Shown: positions 6,447-14,884, counted from the first letter of the stretch. The stretch is DNA of 64,000 nucleotides from Agromyces allii (GCF_009749385.1 NZ_WBIN01000018.1:1-64000), one strand, 5' to 3'. The notes: generated by a model from the letters alone, not told the origin. Numbers and translations: made by a program.

Positions 6447-8846
6447 TCAACCCAGTCCGGTGATCGTGAGGGTGGCTCGGTAGGTGCCGTCGGTGGCCGA
6501 GACCGGGATCCGCAGATCGAGGTCCGCGCCGAGCTTGGCTGATCCGCGCTCGTGACCGGCCGGCGCGCTGCCGAGGGCCGACGAGTGGGCGAGGCCGTTG
6601 CCGCTCACGAAGCCCGACTGCACGGCCGCGCCGGCGACGGCACCGCCGCCCGCTTCGACGATCTTCGGAGCCCAGCCGAGGTACTTGCCCCCGAACGAGC
6701 CGCCGGGCGAGTCGAAGTCGCCGACCTGCGCCGAGACCGACCAGGGCGTGGCGCCCCGGCGCGTGTCGGTGACGCGCACCGGGTTGATCGTGCCGGCTGC
6801 GGCGAAGTGGTCGCCGTTCTCGACGGCCGTGCCGAGGTCGACGATGTCGTTCGTGCCGTCGATGCTCCACACGAACTCGCCGGGCGCACCCTCTGGCACG
6901 GTCACCTGCAGGTTCTGCGCGTTCGGGTCGGTCGCGCTCTCGTAGACCGCGAGGAACTTCGAGACGCCGCCGCCGGCGCCCTGGGCGGCATCGCCCTGGT
7001 CGTTGACGATGTGCTTGATGCCGCCCGTGCCGTTGAGCTTGACGGAGACCGCCGACTCGACGCGCACACCCGGCCGCTGCGGCACCTGGACGCCGCTCTC
7101 GACGAAGATGTCCTGGCTCTGGTTGTACTGGTTGTCGAAGAACGAGTACACGCCGAGACCCTGTGCGAGGTGGTGCCGCACGTGGTCGCCGACCCGGTAG
7201 GCCGCGTATCCGAGGCGGTTGCCGTCCTTGTACGCGCCCTGGGTGGGTGCGTCGTACGGGATCTCGCTCTGGAAGAAGATCGTGCGTCCGCGTTCGCCGT
7301 TCCAGATGACCTGGTTCTTCTGGTAGTGCTCGACGAAGAGTCCGAGCGCCGTGACGTCGTCGCCGTTCACGACCACGCCGTGGTCGCCGACGTTCGAGGT
7401 CCAGCCGACGCCCTCGCCGTGGTCGGCGCGCCAGGCCCAGATGTGGTCGAGGAGCGTGTCGGGGCTGTTGACCTCGATGCTCGTCGTGGCCTTGCCGGCC
7501 CACGGACCGCCGACGCGGATGAACACGTCGCTGAGCGTGGTCGGGTCTGCGGGGTCCGACGTGCTCGCGCCGTCGGGTCCGACCTTCACGAGCACGTCGG
7601 AGAGCACCTCGCCGGCGTCGACCGTGAGGCCCGCGATCTTGACGCCGGCGACGTCGCCGACCTCGATCGCCGCATTGCCCGCGGTGGGCACGAGCGACGC
7701 ATAGCCGAGCCCGAGCACGACGGTGCCGGCGCGGTCGACGTCGAGCGGCGCGTCGAGGTAGTAGACGCCCGGCGTGATGAGCAGGTGCTTGCCCGCGGCG
7801 AGCGCGGCGTTCAGCTGCGCGGCCGTCGCACCCTCGTGCGCGATGAAGAAGTCGCCGATCGGGATCGACTGGCCCGAGGCGGCACTCGTCGACCAGTCGA
7901 CGCCGCTCGTGCTCTGCTTCGCCTTCGGCACGAACACCTTGTAGTCGGAGCCGTCGAGGTAGAGGAACGGCGCCTCACGGTTGATCGGCGTCTGCGCGAC
8001 GTTCGTCTTGTTGCCGAGGCCGTTGCCCACGGGCTGCGCGAAGTCGGTGGCCGGGGCGCCGGAGACGCCCGAGAACACCATGTTCCAGACGCCGCCGTTC
8101 CAGGTGCCGACGCTCGAGTTGCGCGTGAACCACTGCTGCTGCGAGCCGCTCAGGACCTCACCGGAGACCTTCGAGTTCGCGAGGTAGCCACCGGAGGCGT
8201 ACTCGCCGACGCGGCCCATGAGGGTGAGCTTGCCCTCGATGTTGATGCGGCGCAGCGGTGCGGCCTGCGAGACCGCGAAGCGCAGCTGGTGCGCGTCGGC
8301 GGTGCCGCTCGGGAACGGTCGGTTCGCATCCGCACCGATCGCACGCTGGATCGGGTTGAACGTGAGGTTCGACATCGAGCGCCAGAAGCGCGTGAGCGAG
8401 CCGGGCTGCTGGCAGTCCCACGGGTTGGCCTCGCACGCGCGCACGGGCTCGACGTGGATCGCGCCGTTGATGCGCACGTCCTCGGGTGAGGCGCCGAGGC
8501 CCGCGACGGCCTGGTAGTAGCCGAGCTCGGAGTTCACGATGCCGGTCGCGGTGGCGGGGTTGTTCTGGCCCGCGGCGGAGCCGTAGGTGCCGGGCTTGAA
8601 GAAGAACTGGTGCCGGTCGAGGCTGAACTCCTCCTCGGTCGACGCGGCCATGAGGGCCGCGCTGATCTGGTCGGCCGTCCAGGTGTCGTCGAAGATCGTC
8701 ACGTTGGGCCCGAAGTCGGGCTCGGCGGCGTAGGCGGGCGCGGCTCCGAGCGCGCTGCCGGCGAGGGCCAGCGCGGCGATCGTCGCGCCGGCGCCGATGA
8801 GCCGGCCGGGGCGGGTGGGCGGATGGTCCGCCCTGTTGCGGTGCAT
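6447..8846 (-). CDS. secreted GH55-like beta-helix protein with C-terminal WxL-like domain
   Basis: A 799-residue exported protein. A signal peptide ends near PAYA-AEP. The main body has the duplicated right-handed beta-helix pattern seen in GH55 exo-beta-1,3-glucanases and related actinobacterial proteins (LLITPGVYYLDAPLDVD, VFIRVGGPWAGKATTS, LDHIWAWRADHGEG). Whether the catalytic glutamate is present cannot be decided by eye. The last 110 residues resemble a WxL domain: VTDTRRGATPWSVSAQVGDF, LGWAPKI, and a final DGTYRATLTITGLG. Such domains bind cell walls or other WxL partners. The next gene downstream encodes the matching DUF916 partner. The start may be GTG 8849 or ATG 8846, both served by the same AGGAG. 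The role is probably glucan binding or hydrolysis at the cell surface. Confidence 0.7.
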   Translation of the reverse strand: MHRNRADHPPTRPGRLIGAGATIAALALAGSALGAAPAYAAEPDFGPNVTIFDDTWTADQISAALMAASTEEEFSLDRHQFFFKPGTYGSAAGQNNPATATGIVNSELGYYQAVAGLGASPEDVRINGAIHVEPVRACEANPWDCQQPGSLTRFWRSMSNLTFNPIQRAIGADANRPFPSGTADAHQLRFAVSQAAPLRRINIEGKLTLMGRVGEYASGGYLANSKVSGEVLSGSQQQWFTRNSSVGTWNGGVWNMVFSGVSGAPATDFAQPVGNGLGNKTNVAQTPINREAPFLYLDGSDYKVFVPKAKQSTSGVDWSTSAASGQSIPIGDFFIAHEGATAAQLNAALAAGKHLLITPGVYYLDAPLDVDRAGTVVLGLGYASLVPTAGNAAIEVGDVAGVKIAGLTVDAGEVLSDVLVKVGPDGASTSDPADPTTLSDVFIRVGGPWAGKATTSIEVNSPDTLLDHIWAWRADHGEGVGWTSNVGDHGVVVNGDDVTALGLFVEHYQKNQVIWNGERGRTIFFQSEIPYDAPTQGAYKDGNRLGYAAYRVGDHVRHHLAQGLGVYSFFDNQYNQSQDIFVESGVQVPQRPGVRVESAVSVKLNGTGGIKHIVNDQGDAAQGAGGGVSKFLAVYESATDPNAQNLQVTVPEGAPGEFVWSIDGTNDIVDLGTAVENGDHFAAAGTINPVRVTDTRRGATPWSVSAQVGDFDSPGGSFGGKYLGWAPKIVEAGGGAVAGAAVQSGFVSGNGLAHSSALGSAPAGHERGSAKLGADLDLRIPVSATDGTYRATLTITGLG

Positions 8847-8970
8847 CACAAGGTTCTCCTTTGAACGTCGGCCGGCGGCAGATCGCGCCGCCGTTGTACC
8901 GGGTCAGTGCGAGGTGGTGCACGGCCGACGCCTTCCTCGGCGCGGTCGCGACGTCAGCATATGGGAAGAC

Positions 8971-8988
8971 TTACTGACTTGTCAGTAA
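8971..8988. promoter_or_regulatory. orphan operator-like palindrome
   Basis: TTACTGACTTGTCAGTAA has perfect 8-bp arms around a TT centre, in an AT-rich patch of a very GC-rich region. It lies 45 bp before the flavoprotein ATG (9034) and 125 bp before the divergent GH55-like gene. The size and symmetry suit a TetR- or MarR-type dimer, but no such gene adjoins it. Confidence 0.6.
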
Positions 8989-9033
8989 TTTCTTTTCCAG
9001 ATGACGAAGCATCGCGTCGCATACGCTCATGGG

Positions 9034-10755
9034 ATGCCACTCCCCCACCCCGAGCGCACCCGCCACGACCACGACGTCGTGATCGTCGGCGGCGGCCACA
9101 ACGGCCTCACCGCGGCCGCCTACCTCGCCCGAGCCGGACGCCGCGTGCTGCTCCTCGAACGCGACGACCACCTGGGCGGCGCGGCCGTCTCGGCGCAGGC
9201 GTTCGACGGCGTCGACGCCCGCCTCTCGCGCTACTCGTACCTCGTGAGCCTGCTGCCGCAGCGCATCATCGACGACCTCGGGCTCGACATCCGGCTCGTG
9301 CGCCGGCGCTTCTCGTCGTACACGCCCGACCCCCGTGACCCGTCGCGCGGCCTGCTCGTCGACGCCGACGCCACGCCCGAGGCATCCGTCGCCGCGTTCG
9401 CGAAGGTCGATGCCGAGGCGGATGCCGCGGCCTGGGGTTCGTTCTACGCCGACACCGCGCGGCTGGCCGAACGCCTCTTCCCGACGCTCACCGAGCCGCT
9501 GCCGACGCGCGACGAGGCGCGCGCGCTCGTGGGCGACGACCGCGCCTGGTCGGAGTTCGTGGAGCGCCCCCTCGGCGAGGTCATCGACGCGCGCTTCGCC
9601 AGCGACCTCGTGCGCGGCGTCGTCGCGACTGACGGCCTGATCGGCACGTTCACCGAGCTCGACGACCCGTCGCTCGACGCCAACCGGTGCTTCCTGTACC
9701 ACGTCATCGGTGGCGGAACCGGCGACTGGGACGTGCCCGTGGGCGGCATGGGCGCCGTCACGGGCGAGCTCGCACGGGCTGCCCGCGAGGCCGGCGCCGA
9801 GCTCGTGACGGGCGCCGAGGTGCTCTCGGTCGACCCATCCGGCCAGGTGGTCTACCTGCACGACGGCGGCGAGCACGTGGCGACGGCGACGACCGTGCTC
9901 TCGAACGTCGCCCCGGCGGTGCTCGACCGCCTGCTCGACACCGCGTCCGATGCCGCGGCCGCGTCCGAGCGGTTCGCCGAGGCCCTGGCCGACTCGGCGA
10001 TCGCACCTGCGGTGCAGTCGCCGTTCGTGCCCGACCTGCGGGTCGGCCTGCCGCCCGTCGTGCGCGAGCGGCTGCGGCACCTCGCCGAGCCCGAGGGCGC
10101 GCAGGTGAAGGTCAACCTGCTGCTCACCCGCCTGCCGCGCCTGCGCGACACGTCGGTCGCGCCCGAGACGGCGTTCGCGGGCACGTTCCACATCAACGAG
10201 CTCGAGTCGCAGCTCGCGACGGCGTACCGCACGGCCGCGCGCGGCGAGGTGCCGTCACCGCTGCCGTGCGAGATCTACTGCCACACGCTGAGCGACCCGT
10301 CGATCCTCGCGCCCGAGCTCGTCGGGGCCGGATGGCAGACGCTCACCGTCTTCGGGCTGCACGCGCCGCACCGGCTCGTCGAGCGGCTCGGCAACGACGC
10401 CCTGCGCGAGCGGCTGAAGGCCGAGGTGCTCGCATCACTGAACTCCGTGCTGGCCGAACCCATCGAAGACGTCATCGCGACGGATGCCGCGGGCCGGCCG
10501 TGCATCGAGGTGAAGACGACGCTCGACCTCGAGCACGCCCTCGCGATGCCGGGCGGCAACATCTTCCACGGACCGCTGTCGTGGCCGTGGGCGGAGCCGG
10601 GTGCGCCGCTCACGACGCCCGCCGAACGATGGGGCGTCGCGACGCGGCATCCGCGCGTGCTCCTCTGCGGATCGGGCGCGGTGCGCGGCGGTGCGGTGAG
10701 CGGCATCGGCGGTCACAACGCGGCGATGGCCGTGCTCGAGGCATCCGGCGCCTGA
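9034..10755 (+). CDS. FAD-dependent oxidoreductase, CrtI/PYROXD2-like
   Basis: A 573-residue flavoprotein. The N-terminal Rossmann motif is VVIVGGGHNGLTAAAYLARAG, with the second-strand acidic residue in LLERDDHLGG. The C-terminal FAD-contact region contains GSGAVRGGAVSGIGGHNAA. The order and length match the phytoene-desaturase-like / PYROXD2 group rather than true carotenoid desaturases, and no carotenoid genes are nearby, so the substrate is unknown. ATG 9034 is chosen over an upstream in-frame ATG at 9001 because the FAD domain begins shortly after it and the extra residues look unrelated. The palindrome at 8971 suggests regulated expression. It converges on doxX at 10772. Confidence 0.85.
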   Translation: MPLPHPERTRHDHDVVIVGGGHNGLTAAAYLARAGRRVLLLERDDHLGGAAVSAQAFDGVDARLSRYSYLVSLLPQRIIDDLGLDIRLVRRRFSSYTPDPRDPSRGLLVDADATPEASVAAFAKVDAEADAAAWGSFYADTARLAERLFPTLTEPLPTRDEARALVGDDRAWSEFVERPLGEVIDARFASDLVRGVVATDGLIGTFTELDDPSLDANRCFLYHVIGGGTGDWDVPVGGMGAVTGELARAAREAGAELVTGAEVLSVDPSGQVVYLHDGGEHVATATTVLSNVAPAVLDRLLDTASDAAAASERFAEALADSAIAPAVQSPFVPDLRVGLPPVVRERLRHLAEPEGAQVKVNLLLTRLPRLRDTSVAPETAFAGTFHINELESQLATAYRTAARGEVPSPLPCEIYCHTLSDPSILAPELVGAGWQTLTVFGLHAPHRLVERLGNDALRERLKAEVLASLNSVLAEPIEDVIATDAAGRPCIEVKTTLDLEHALAMPGGNIFHGPLSWPWAEPGAPLTTPAERWGVATRHPRVLLCGSGAVRGGAVSGIGGHNAAMAVLEASGA

Positions 10756-10771
10756 CCAGACCGCCGGCTCC

Positions 10772-11131
10772 TCAGCCGAAGAAGACCCAGCCGAAGCCCA
10801 CGACGAGCGCGAAGACGCCGAGCACGATGCTCGGAACGGCGGTCTCGCGGCGCTTGATGTGCAGCGCGGTGCCGACGCCCATGGTCAGTGCCAGCGCGAA
10901 GGCGGCGACGGGCGTGAGCCACGGCAGGATGCCCGTCGCAGCGGGCAGGATCAGGCCGAGCGCGCCGAGGAACTCGAGGATGCCGACCGCGCGGGCCTGG
11001 CCGTCGGAGAGGTCCTCCATGTAGCCCATCTTCTCGACGAGCTTCTCGCGCGGGGTGAGGCTCTTCACGGTGCCCGCGGCGAGGAAGACGAGGGCGAGCA
11101 GTCCGGTGGCGATCCAGAGGGCGATGGTCAT
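10772..11131 (-). CDS. DoxX family membrane protein
   Basis: A 119-residue protein with four membrane helices and the DoxX signature: a Gly-rich first helix, then TVKSLTPREKLVEKMGYMEDL, then a helix beginning AVGILEFLGALGLILP. DoxX proteins are small quinone- or oxidoreductase-associated membrane proteins, several linked to thiol stress; the reaction is not established. The ATG at 11131 has a GGAG site six bases upstream; a longer TTG start is unlikely because it would include that site. It is divergent from an HxlR regulator, and operator-like dyads fill the gap. Confidence 0.85.
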   Translation of the reverse strand: MTIALWIATGLLALVFLAAGTVKSLTPREKLVEKMGYMEDLSDGQARAVGILEFLGALGLILPAATGILPWLTPVAAFALALTMGVGTALHIKRRETAVPSIVLGVFALVVGFGWVFFG

Positions 11132-11163
11132 GAGGTTCTCCAATTTCGATTCACCCAGAGGTG

Positions 11164-11208
11164 TCGGTTACGATGAGTGCGTGACGCACGATCGGTTACT
11201 CTAACCGA
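11164..11208. promoter_or_regulatory. TCGGTTA operator dyad and extra half-site
   Basis: TCGGTTACTCTAACCGA (11192-11208) is a perfect 7-3-7 inverted repeat. A third TCGGTTA half-site lies 28 bp upstream (11164-11170). The cluster sits 33-77 bp before doxX, where a promoter would be. HxlR regulators bind paired dyads in divergent promoters, so the HxlR protein at 11320 is the likely ligand. Confidence 0.6.
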
Positions 11209-11256
11209 ACGATCCCCCGCACTTCACCGTGCGTCACGCACCTCGAGGTGCGTGAC
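11177..11256. promoter_or_regulatory. three GTGCGTGAC motifs, two forming a 24-bp perfect palindrome
   Basis: GTGCGTGAC occurs at 11177-11185 and 11248-11256, and inverted at 11233-11241. The last two form a gapless 24-bp palindrome (11233-11256) centred on CTCGAG. The palindrome lies 64 bp before the HxlR ATG. It could be a second regulator's site or a cruciform. The motif differs from the TCGGTTA dyad beside it. Confidence 0.5.
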
Positions 11257-11319
11257 CCCCGCGTGACACGCTCGGGCAGCACCTCTGCACCAGCTCGAAC
11301 GCTCGACCCGAAGGACGAC

Positions 11320-11769
11320 ATGACCATCACGGATGCCGCGGCACGCCGTCTCGACGACCCCGCCGAGCTCGCCGACCCCGCCGACCCCGGCGTGTGCGAT
11401 GCGCCGCCCGTCTGCGACGCCGAGACGTCCGAGGCCCGGATCGTCCGCGACCTGCTCTCGCGCGTCGGCGACAAGTGGAGCCTGCTCGTCATCCGGATGC
11501 TGCACGAGCACGCCATGCGGTTCACCGAGCTCCAGCGCAGCATCGACGGCATCTCGCACCGCATGCTCACGCAGACCCTGCGCAACCTCGAGCGCGACGG
11601 GCTCGTGTCGCGCACGAGCTACCCCGAGATCCCGCCGCGCGTCGAGTACGCGGCGACCGACCTCGGGCGTTCGCTCGCGCTGCCCGTGCTCGGCCTCGTC
11701 GAGTGGGCCTCGGCGAACCACGCGAGCATCACGAACGCCCGCGACGCGTTCGACGCCGCGCGCGACTGA
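11320..11769 (+). CDS. HxlR family winged-helix regulator
   Basis: A 149-residue transcription factor. After a variable N-terminus come the HxlR features: RVGDKWSLLVIRMLHEHAMRFTELQRSI, the recognition helix region ISHRMLTQTLRNLERDGLVSR, and a wing followed by VEYAATDLGRSLALPV. HxlR proteins are dimeric and often sense electrophiles or oxidants through cysteines; two cysteines lie in the N-terminus (VCDAPPVCDAE) and could serve this role, which is inference. The ATG at 11320 has AAGGA upstream and is preferred to a longer start. It is divergent from doxX, its likely target. Confidence 0.88.
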   Translation: MTITDAAARRLDDPAELADPADPGVCDAPPVCDAETSEARIVRDLLSRVGDKWSLLVIRMLHEHAMRFTELQRSIDGISHRMLTQTLRNLERDGLVSRTSYPEIPPRVEYAATDLGRSLALPVLGLVEWASANHASITNARDAFDAARD

Positions 11770-11770
11770 C

Positions 11771-11838
11771 GCGCAGCACGACGAAGGCCGACCCGCGGCA
11801 TCCGCTCGGCCGCGCAGCACGACGAAGGCCGACCCGCG
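11771..11838. repeat. 27-bp direct repeat after the HxlR gene
   Basis: The same 27-bp sequence, starting GCGCAGCACGACGAAGGCC, occurs at 11771-11797 and 11812-11838. The second copy forms the left arm of the hairpin terminator. Duplication of a terminator half is the simplest reading. Confidence 0.8.
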
Positions 11839-11857
11839 CAGTGCGGATCGGCCTTCG
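11823..11857. terminator. bidirectional hairpin terminator
   Basis: CGAAGGCCGA (11823-11832) pairs with TCGGCCTTCG (11848-11857), with a further inner stem CCGC/GCGG. It separates the convergent HxlR and membrane-protein genes. Confidence 0.75.
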
Positions 11858-11877
11858 GAGACGAGTCGGGTCGTCGG

Positions 11878-12246
11878 TCAGACGACGAGGAAGAGCTGGC
11901 CGAGCACCAGCGCCGCGATGATGAACAGCGCGATGATCGCGCCGACGATGGCGAGCGACTTGCGCGTCAGGTTCGCGACCGCGTAGCCGACGAGGAACGG
12001 CAGCGCTGCGAGGAAGATCGTGGCGAGCCACCAGAACGCCGTGTAGCCGCCCTGGCTCGCCTCGTCGAGACGGCCCGAGAAGAGCTGCTGCGTGTTGGGG
12101 TGCGTGGCGAACGAGAACGCCGCCGAGAGCGGGATCGCGATGAACGCCGCGACGATGAGGCCCGCGAGGAAGCCCCACAGGCCGGACTTGCCGTCGGTGA
12201 CGTTGATCGCCTCTTCGTGCTGCTTCTGCTGCGCCTTCGAACTCAT
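11878..12246 (-). CDS. small membrane protein of unknown function
   Basis: A 122-residue protein. A short polar N-terminus rich in Gln and Lys precedes three hydrophobic segments (about 22-45, 70-90, 95-120). No catalytic motif is visible and I do not recognise the family. The ATG at 12246 is the only reasonable start. It converges on the HxlR gene across a shared terminator and is divergent from the SRPBCC gene. The membrane location is clear; the function is not. Confidence 0.75.
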   Translation of the reverse strand: MSSKAQQKQHEEAINVTDGKSGLWGFLAGLIVAAFIAIPLSAAFSFATHPNTQQLFSGRLDEASQGGYTAFWWLATIFLAALPFLVGYAVANLTRKSLAIVGAIIALFIIAALVLGQLFLVV

Positions 12247-12309
12247 GCGGCCAACTCTAGTAGTAGGGGGCTCGCGGGATTAGCCTGAAAACACCGACGA
12301 TCGGGGGCG

Positions 12310-12951
12310 ATGATGACCGTGAAACCGACTGGCCACTATCAGCTGAGGGGCGATGGGCTCTATATCGAGTTCGATCGGCTGTTCCATGCTCCGATCGAAG
12401 ACGTCTGGTACAGCCTCACGAACCGCAACGCGATGAAGGCGTGGATCGGCACCTACACGGGCTCCCCCTCGACGGGCGCCGTGCGCTTCCGCATGAACGC
12501 CGAGGGCGACTACGCCGACGACGAGGGATGGCAGGCCGTCAGCATCCTCTTCTGCGACGCACCGCACCACTTCGTCGCAGACGGCAGCTCGCCCGAGCAC
12601 ATGCGCGTGTTCGCCAACCTCACCGAGCGGGGCGGCATGACGGCCCTGACGTTCGGCCAGCGCCTCTACCCCGGCACGAACGTCGCGGAGTGGGGCTGCG
12701 GCTGGGACTACTACCTCGACCGGCTCATCGCCGCGCGCAGCGGTTCGCCCATGCCGGCCTGGGAGTCGTACTTCCCCGCGTTCACCCGGTACTACGACGA
12801 CCTGCCGGTGCCCGTGCGGCCCCGGCCGACGACCGAATCGATCGAGGTGGTCGACCCCGACGGTCGCGGCGAGCCCGGACACGGCCCCGAGGACGGGTTC
12901 GATCCGGCGCACGACGCGGACCTCGGCTGGCCCGCCGCCCCGCCGCGGTAG
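12310..12951 (+). CDS. SRPBCC (AHSA1-like) domain protein
   Basis: A 213-residue soluble protein. The first 150 residues follow the START/SRPBCC pattern: IEFDRLFHAPIEDVWYSLTN near the start, KAWIGTY soon after, and a terminal helix CGWDYYLDRLIAAR. Such folds form a deep hydrophobic cavity for ligands, or act as AHSA1-type Hsp90-activator relatives; no catalytic residue can be named. The C-terminal 50 residues are polar and probably disordered. Two adjacent ATGs (12310, 12313) are possible starts, with no strong ribosome site. The next gene, 58 bp downstream on the same strand, is an AI-2E-family permease. Confidence 0.8.
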   Translation: MMTVKPTGHYQLRGDGLYIEFDRLFHAPIEDVWYSLTNRNAMKAWIGTYTGSPSTGAVRFRMNAEGDYADDEGWQAVSILFCDAPHHFVADGSSPEHMRVFANLTERGGMTALTFGQRLYPGTNVAEWGCGWDYYLDRLIAARSGSPMPAWESYFPAFTRYYDDLPVPVRPRPTTESIEVVDPDGRGEPGHGPEDGFDPAHDADLGWPAAPPR

Positions 12952-13009
12952 ACGGGGAGTACGGCGCGGCAGTCGGTCGGGCGGGACACCCCGCCCCTAG
13001 GCTGACGCC

Positions 13010-14104
13010 GTGAACACGGCAGACCGCATGCGGCGACGCGAGCCCGCTCAGAGCAACGGCACCTTCTTCGCGAACCATCCGTTGCGCTGGGGCTTCATCG
13101 TCTCACTCGGCGTGATGCTCGCCGCGCTGCTCGGCGTCGCGGTGGTCAACCTGCAGAGCGTGATCCTGTCGGTCTTCATCGCGGCGTTCGTCGCGCTCGG
13201 GCTCGATCCGCTCATCCGCTGGTTCGAGCGACGGGGGCTCAAGCGCGCCTCGGCCATCGTGGTCGTGATGCTGCTCTTCATCGGCGTCGTCGTCGCGATC
13301 GTCTGGATCGTGCTCCCGCCCGTCATCGAGCAGGCGACGAGCCTCATCAGCAACATCCCCAAGATGGTCGCGAACGCCGAGGCGTCGGGCTGGTACGACA
13401 ACGTCAACGACGCCACGAACGGCCTGCTCGCGGGCGTCGTCGACGCCGTGCAGGGCATCCTCACCGACCCGAACTTCTGGGCCACGGTCGGCGGCGGGGC
13501 ACTCGCGTTCGGCGCCTCGGTCATCTCCGCGATCTCGACCGGCTTCTTCGTGTTCGTGCTCTCGATCTACTTCATCGCCACGCTCGACGCCACGAAGCGC
13601 GCCTGCTACACGCTGATCCGCGCGTCGGAGCGGGCCCGGGTGAGCGACCTCGCCGAGCGCATCATGCTCTCGGTCGGCAAGTACCTCAGCGGCATGGTGG
13701 TCCTCGCGTTCATGAACGCGGTGTACTCGACCATCCTGCTCGTCGTGGTCGGCGTGCCCTACGCGCTCGTCATCGGCGTCGTGGCGTTCTTCGTCACGCT
13801 GATCCCGCTCATCGGTACCGTGCTCACCACGATCCTCATGACGATCATCTCGCTGCTCGTCTCGCCCACCGCTGGCATCATCGTGCTGATCTTCATGCTC
13901 GTCTACATGCAGGTCGAGGCCTACATCCTGACGCCCAAGGTCATGGGCAAGGCCGTGCAGGTCCCCGGCACGATCGTGCTCATCTCGGCGCTGGCCGGCG
14001 GCACGCTGCTCGGCCTGCTCGGCGCGCTGGTCGCGATCCCGATCTCGGCGGGCATCCTGCTCATCATCCGCGAGGTCACGATCCCGAAGCAGGCGAAGCT
14101 CTAG
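13010..14104 (+). CDS. AI-2E family transporter (PF01594)
   Basis: A 364-residue polytopic membrane protein with about eight hydrophobic segments. The pattern is that of the YdiK/PerM/TqsA family: LDPLIRWFERRGLKRASAIV after the second helix, a long extracytoplasmic amphipathic region (about 100-170), and YMQVEAYILTPKVMGKAVQV before the last helices, with the conserved ALAGGTLLGLLGALVAIPI segment. Members export autoinducer-2 or act as sodium/proton antiporters; neither can be chosen here. The start is GTG at 13010; an ATG at 13028 is an alternative. It converges on the thioesterase gene. Confidence 0.88.
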   Translation: MNTADRMRRREPAQSNGTFFANHPLRWGFIVSLGVMLAALLGVAVVNLQSVILSVFIAAFVALGLDPLIRWFERRGLKRASAIVVVMLLFIGVVVAIVWIVLPPVIEQATSLISNIPKMVANAEASGWYDNVNDATNGLLAGVVDAVQGILTDPNFWATVGGGALAFGASVISAISTGFFVFVLSIYFIATLDATKRACYTLIRASERARVSDLAERIMLSVGKYLSGMVVLAFMNAVYSTILLVVVGVPYALVIGVVAFFVTLIPLIGTVLTTILMTIISLLVSPTAGIIVLIFMLVYMQVEAYILTPKVMGKAVQVPGTIVLISALAGGTLLGLLGALVAIPISAGILLIIREVTIPKQAKL

Positions 14105-14159
14105 CCTCGGGCTCCGCCTCCGCCGACGGACTCCGGATGCCGCGTGGCGGCGTCGGCCG

Positions 14160-14780
14160 TCAGGCGCGCCGTTCGGCGGCGGTCTCGGCCGTGCTCGCGA
14201 CCGCTCCCCCGGCCTCGGCCGGCCAGACCGACGGCGCCTCTGCGCGCGTGGGCGGGAGCGCGACATCCGCACCCCAGCGTTCGATCCATTCGGGGAGTCC
14301 ACCGGTCGCGGGGGCCCCGAACACCTCGATGAGCTCGGACACCGGAACGATGCCGCCCGTCTTGCGCAGGAACCGCGCGCGGATGAAGCCCTGCGCGTAG
14401 ATCTCGGGAGTGCCGTCGGCGCCAGGGCGCACATAGCGCTGCTCGAGGTAGACCGCCTTGTCGTCGTACCCCGTGATGCGCGACTCGATCGTGAACCGCT
14501 GCCAGAGCTGCAGCGACTTGCGGAACGTGATCGTCTCGCTCGCGACGACCGGGTACCAGTTCTTCTCGCGCATCGTGCGCCAGACGCCGTTGCGCACGAG
14601 CATGTCGAAGCGCGCGACATCCATGATCGAGAAGTACACGCCGTTGTTCATGTGCCGGTTGATGTCGAGATCGGTCGGCAGGGTGATGAAGTTCGTGCGC
14701 GCGACATCGTCGTGCGCGAGGTCGGGCCTGCGGCGCGAGAGGAACAACACGTGCAGCAGCGTGCGGAAGAACATGTGCAT
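14160..14780 (-). CDS. acyl-CoA thioesterase, hotdog fold (FadM/4HBT-like)
   Basis: A 206-residue hotdog protein. The signature DLDINRHMNNGVYFSIMDVA contains the D-x-N-x-H-x-N arrangement of 4-hydroxybenzoyl-CoA-type thioesterases, followed by a helix (MLVRNGVWRTMREKNWYPV) and strands ending at IRARFLRKTGGIVP. The C-terminal 50 residues are Ala/Pro-rich and probably disordered. It should release free fatty acids from acyl-CoA in the cytoplasm. Starts at 14780 (MHM) or 14774 are both possible. It lies downstream of prpC on the same strand after a 104-bp gap, so it may or may not be in that operon. Confidence 0.82.
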   Translation of the reverse strand: MHMFFRTLLHVLFLSRRRPDLAHDDVARTNFITLPTDLDINRHMNNGVYFSIMDVARFDMLVRNGVWRTMREKNWYPVVASETITFRKSLQLWQRFTIESRITGYDDKAVYLEQRYVRPGADGTPEIYAQGFIRARFLRKTGGIVPVSELIEVFGAPATGGLPEWIERWGADVALPPTRAEAPSVWPAEAGGAVASTAETAAERRA

Positions 14781-14884
14781 AGTCGACGACTGTACGACCG
14801 TTCCTTGGTCGAATCCCCAACATTGGCGGGTCGCCACATCGCGCGAGCGGATGCCGCGGCACGCCGTTGTGCGGAACCGAGAGG

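Noticed and set aside
9034-10755. Carotenoid desaturase (crtI)
   Set aside because: The fold matches, but no crtB/crtE genes are near, and the pattern is closer to PYROXD2-type oxidoreductases.
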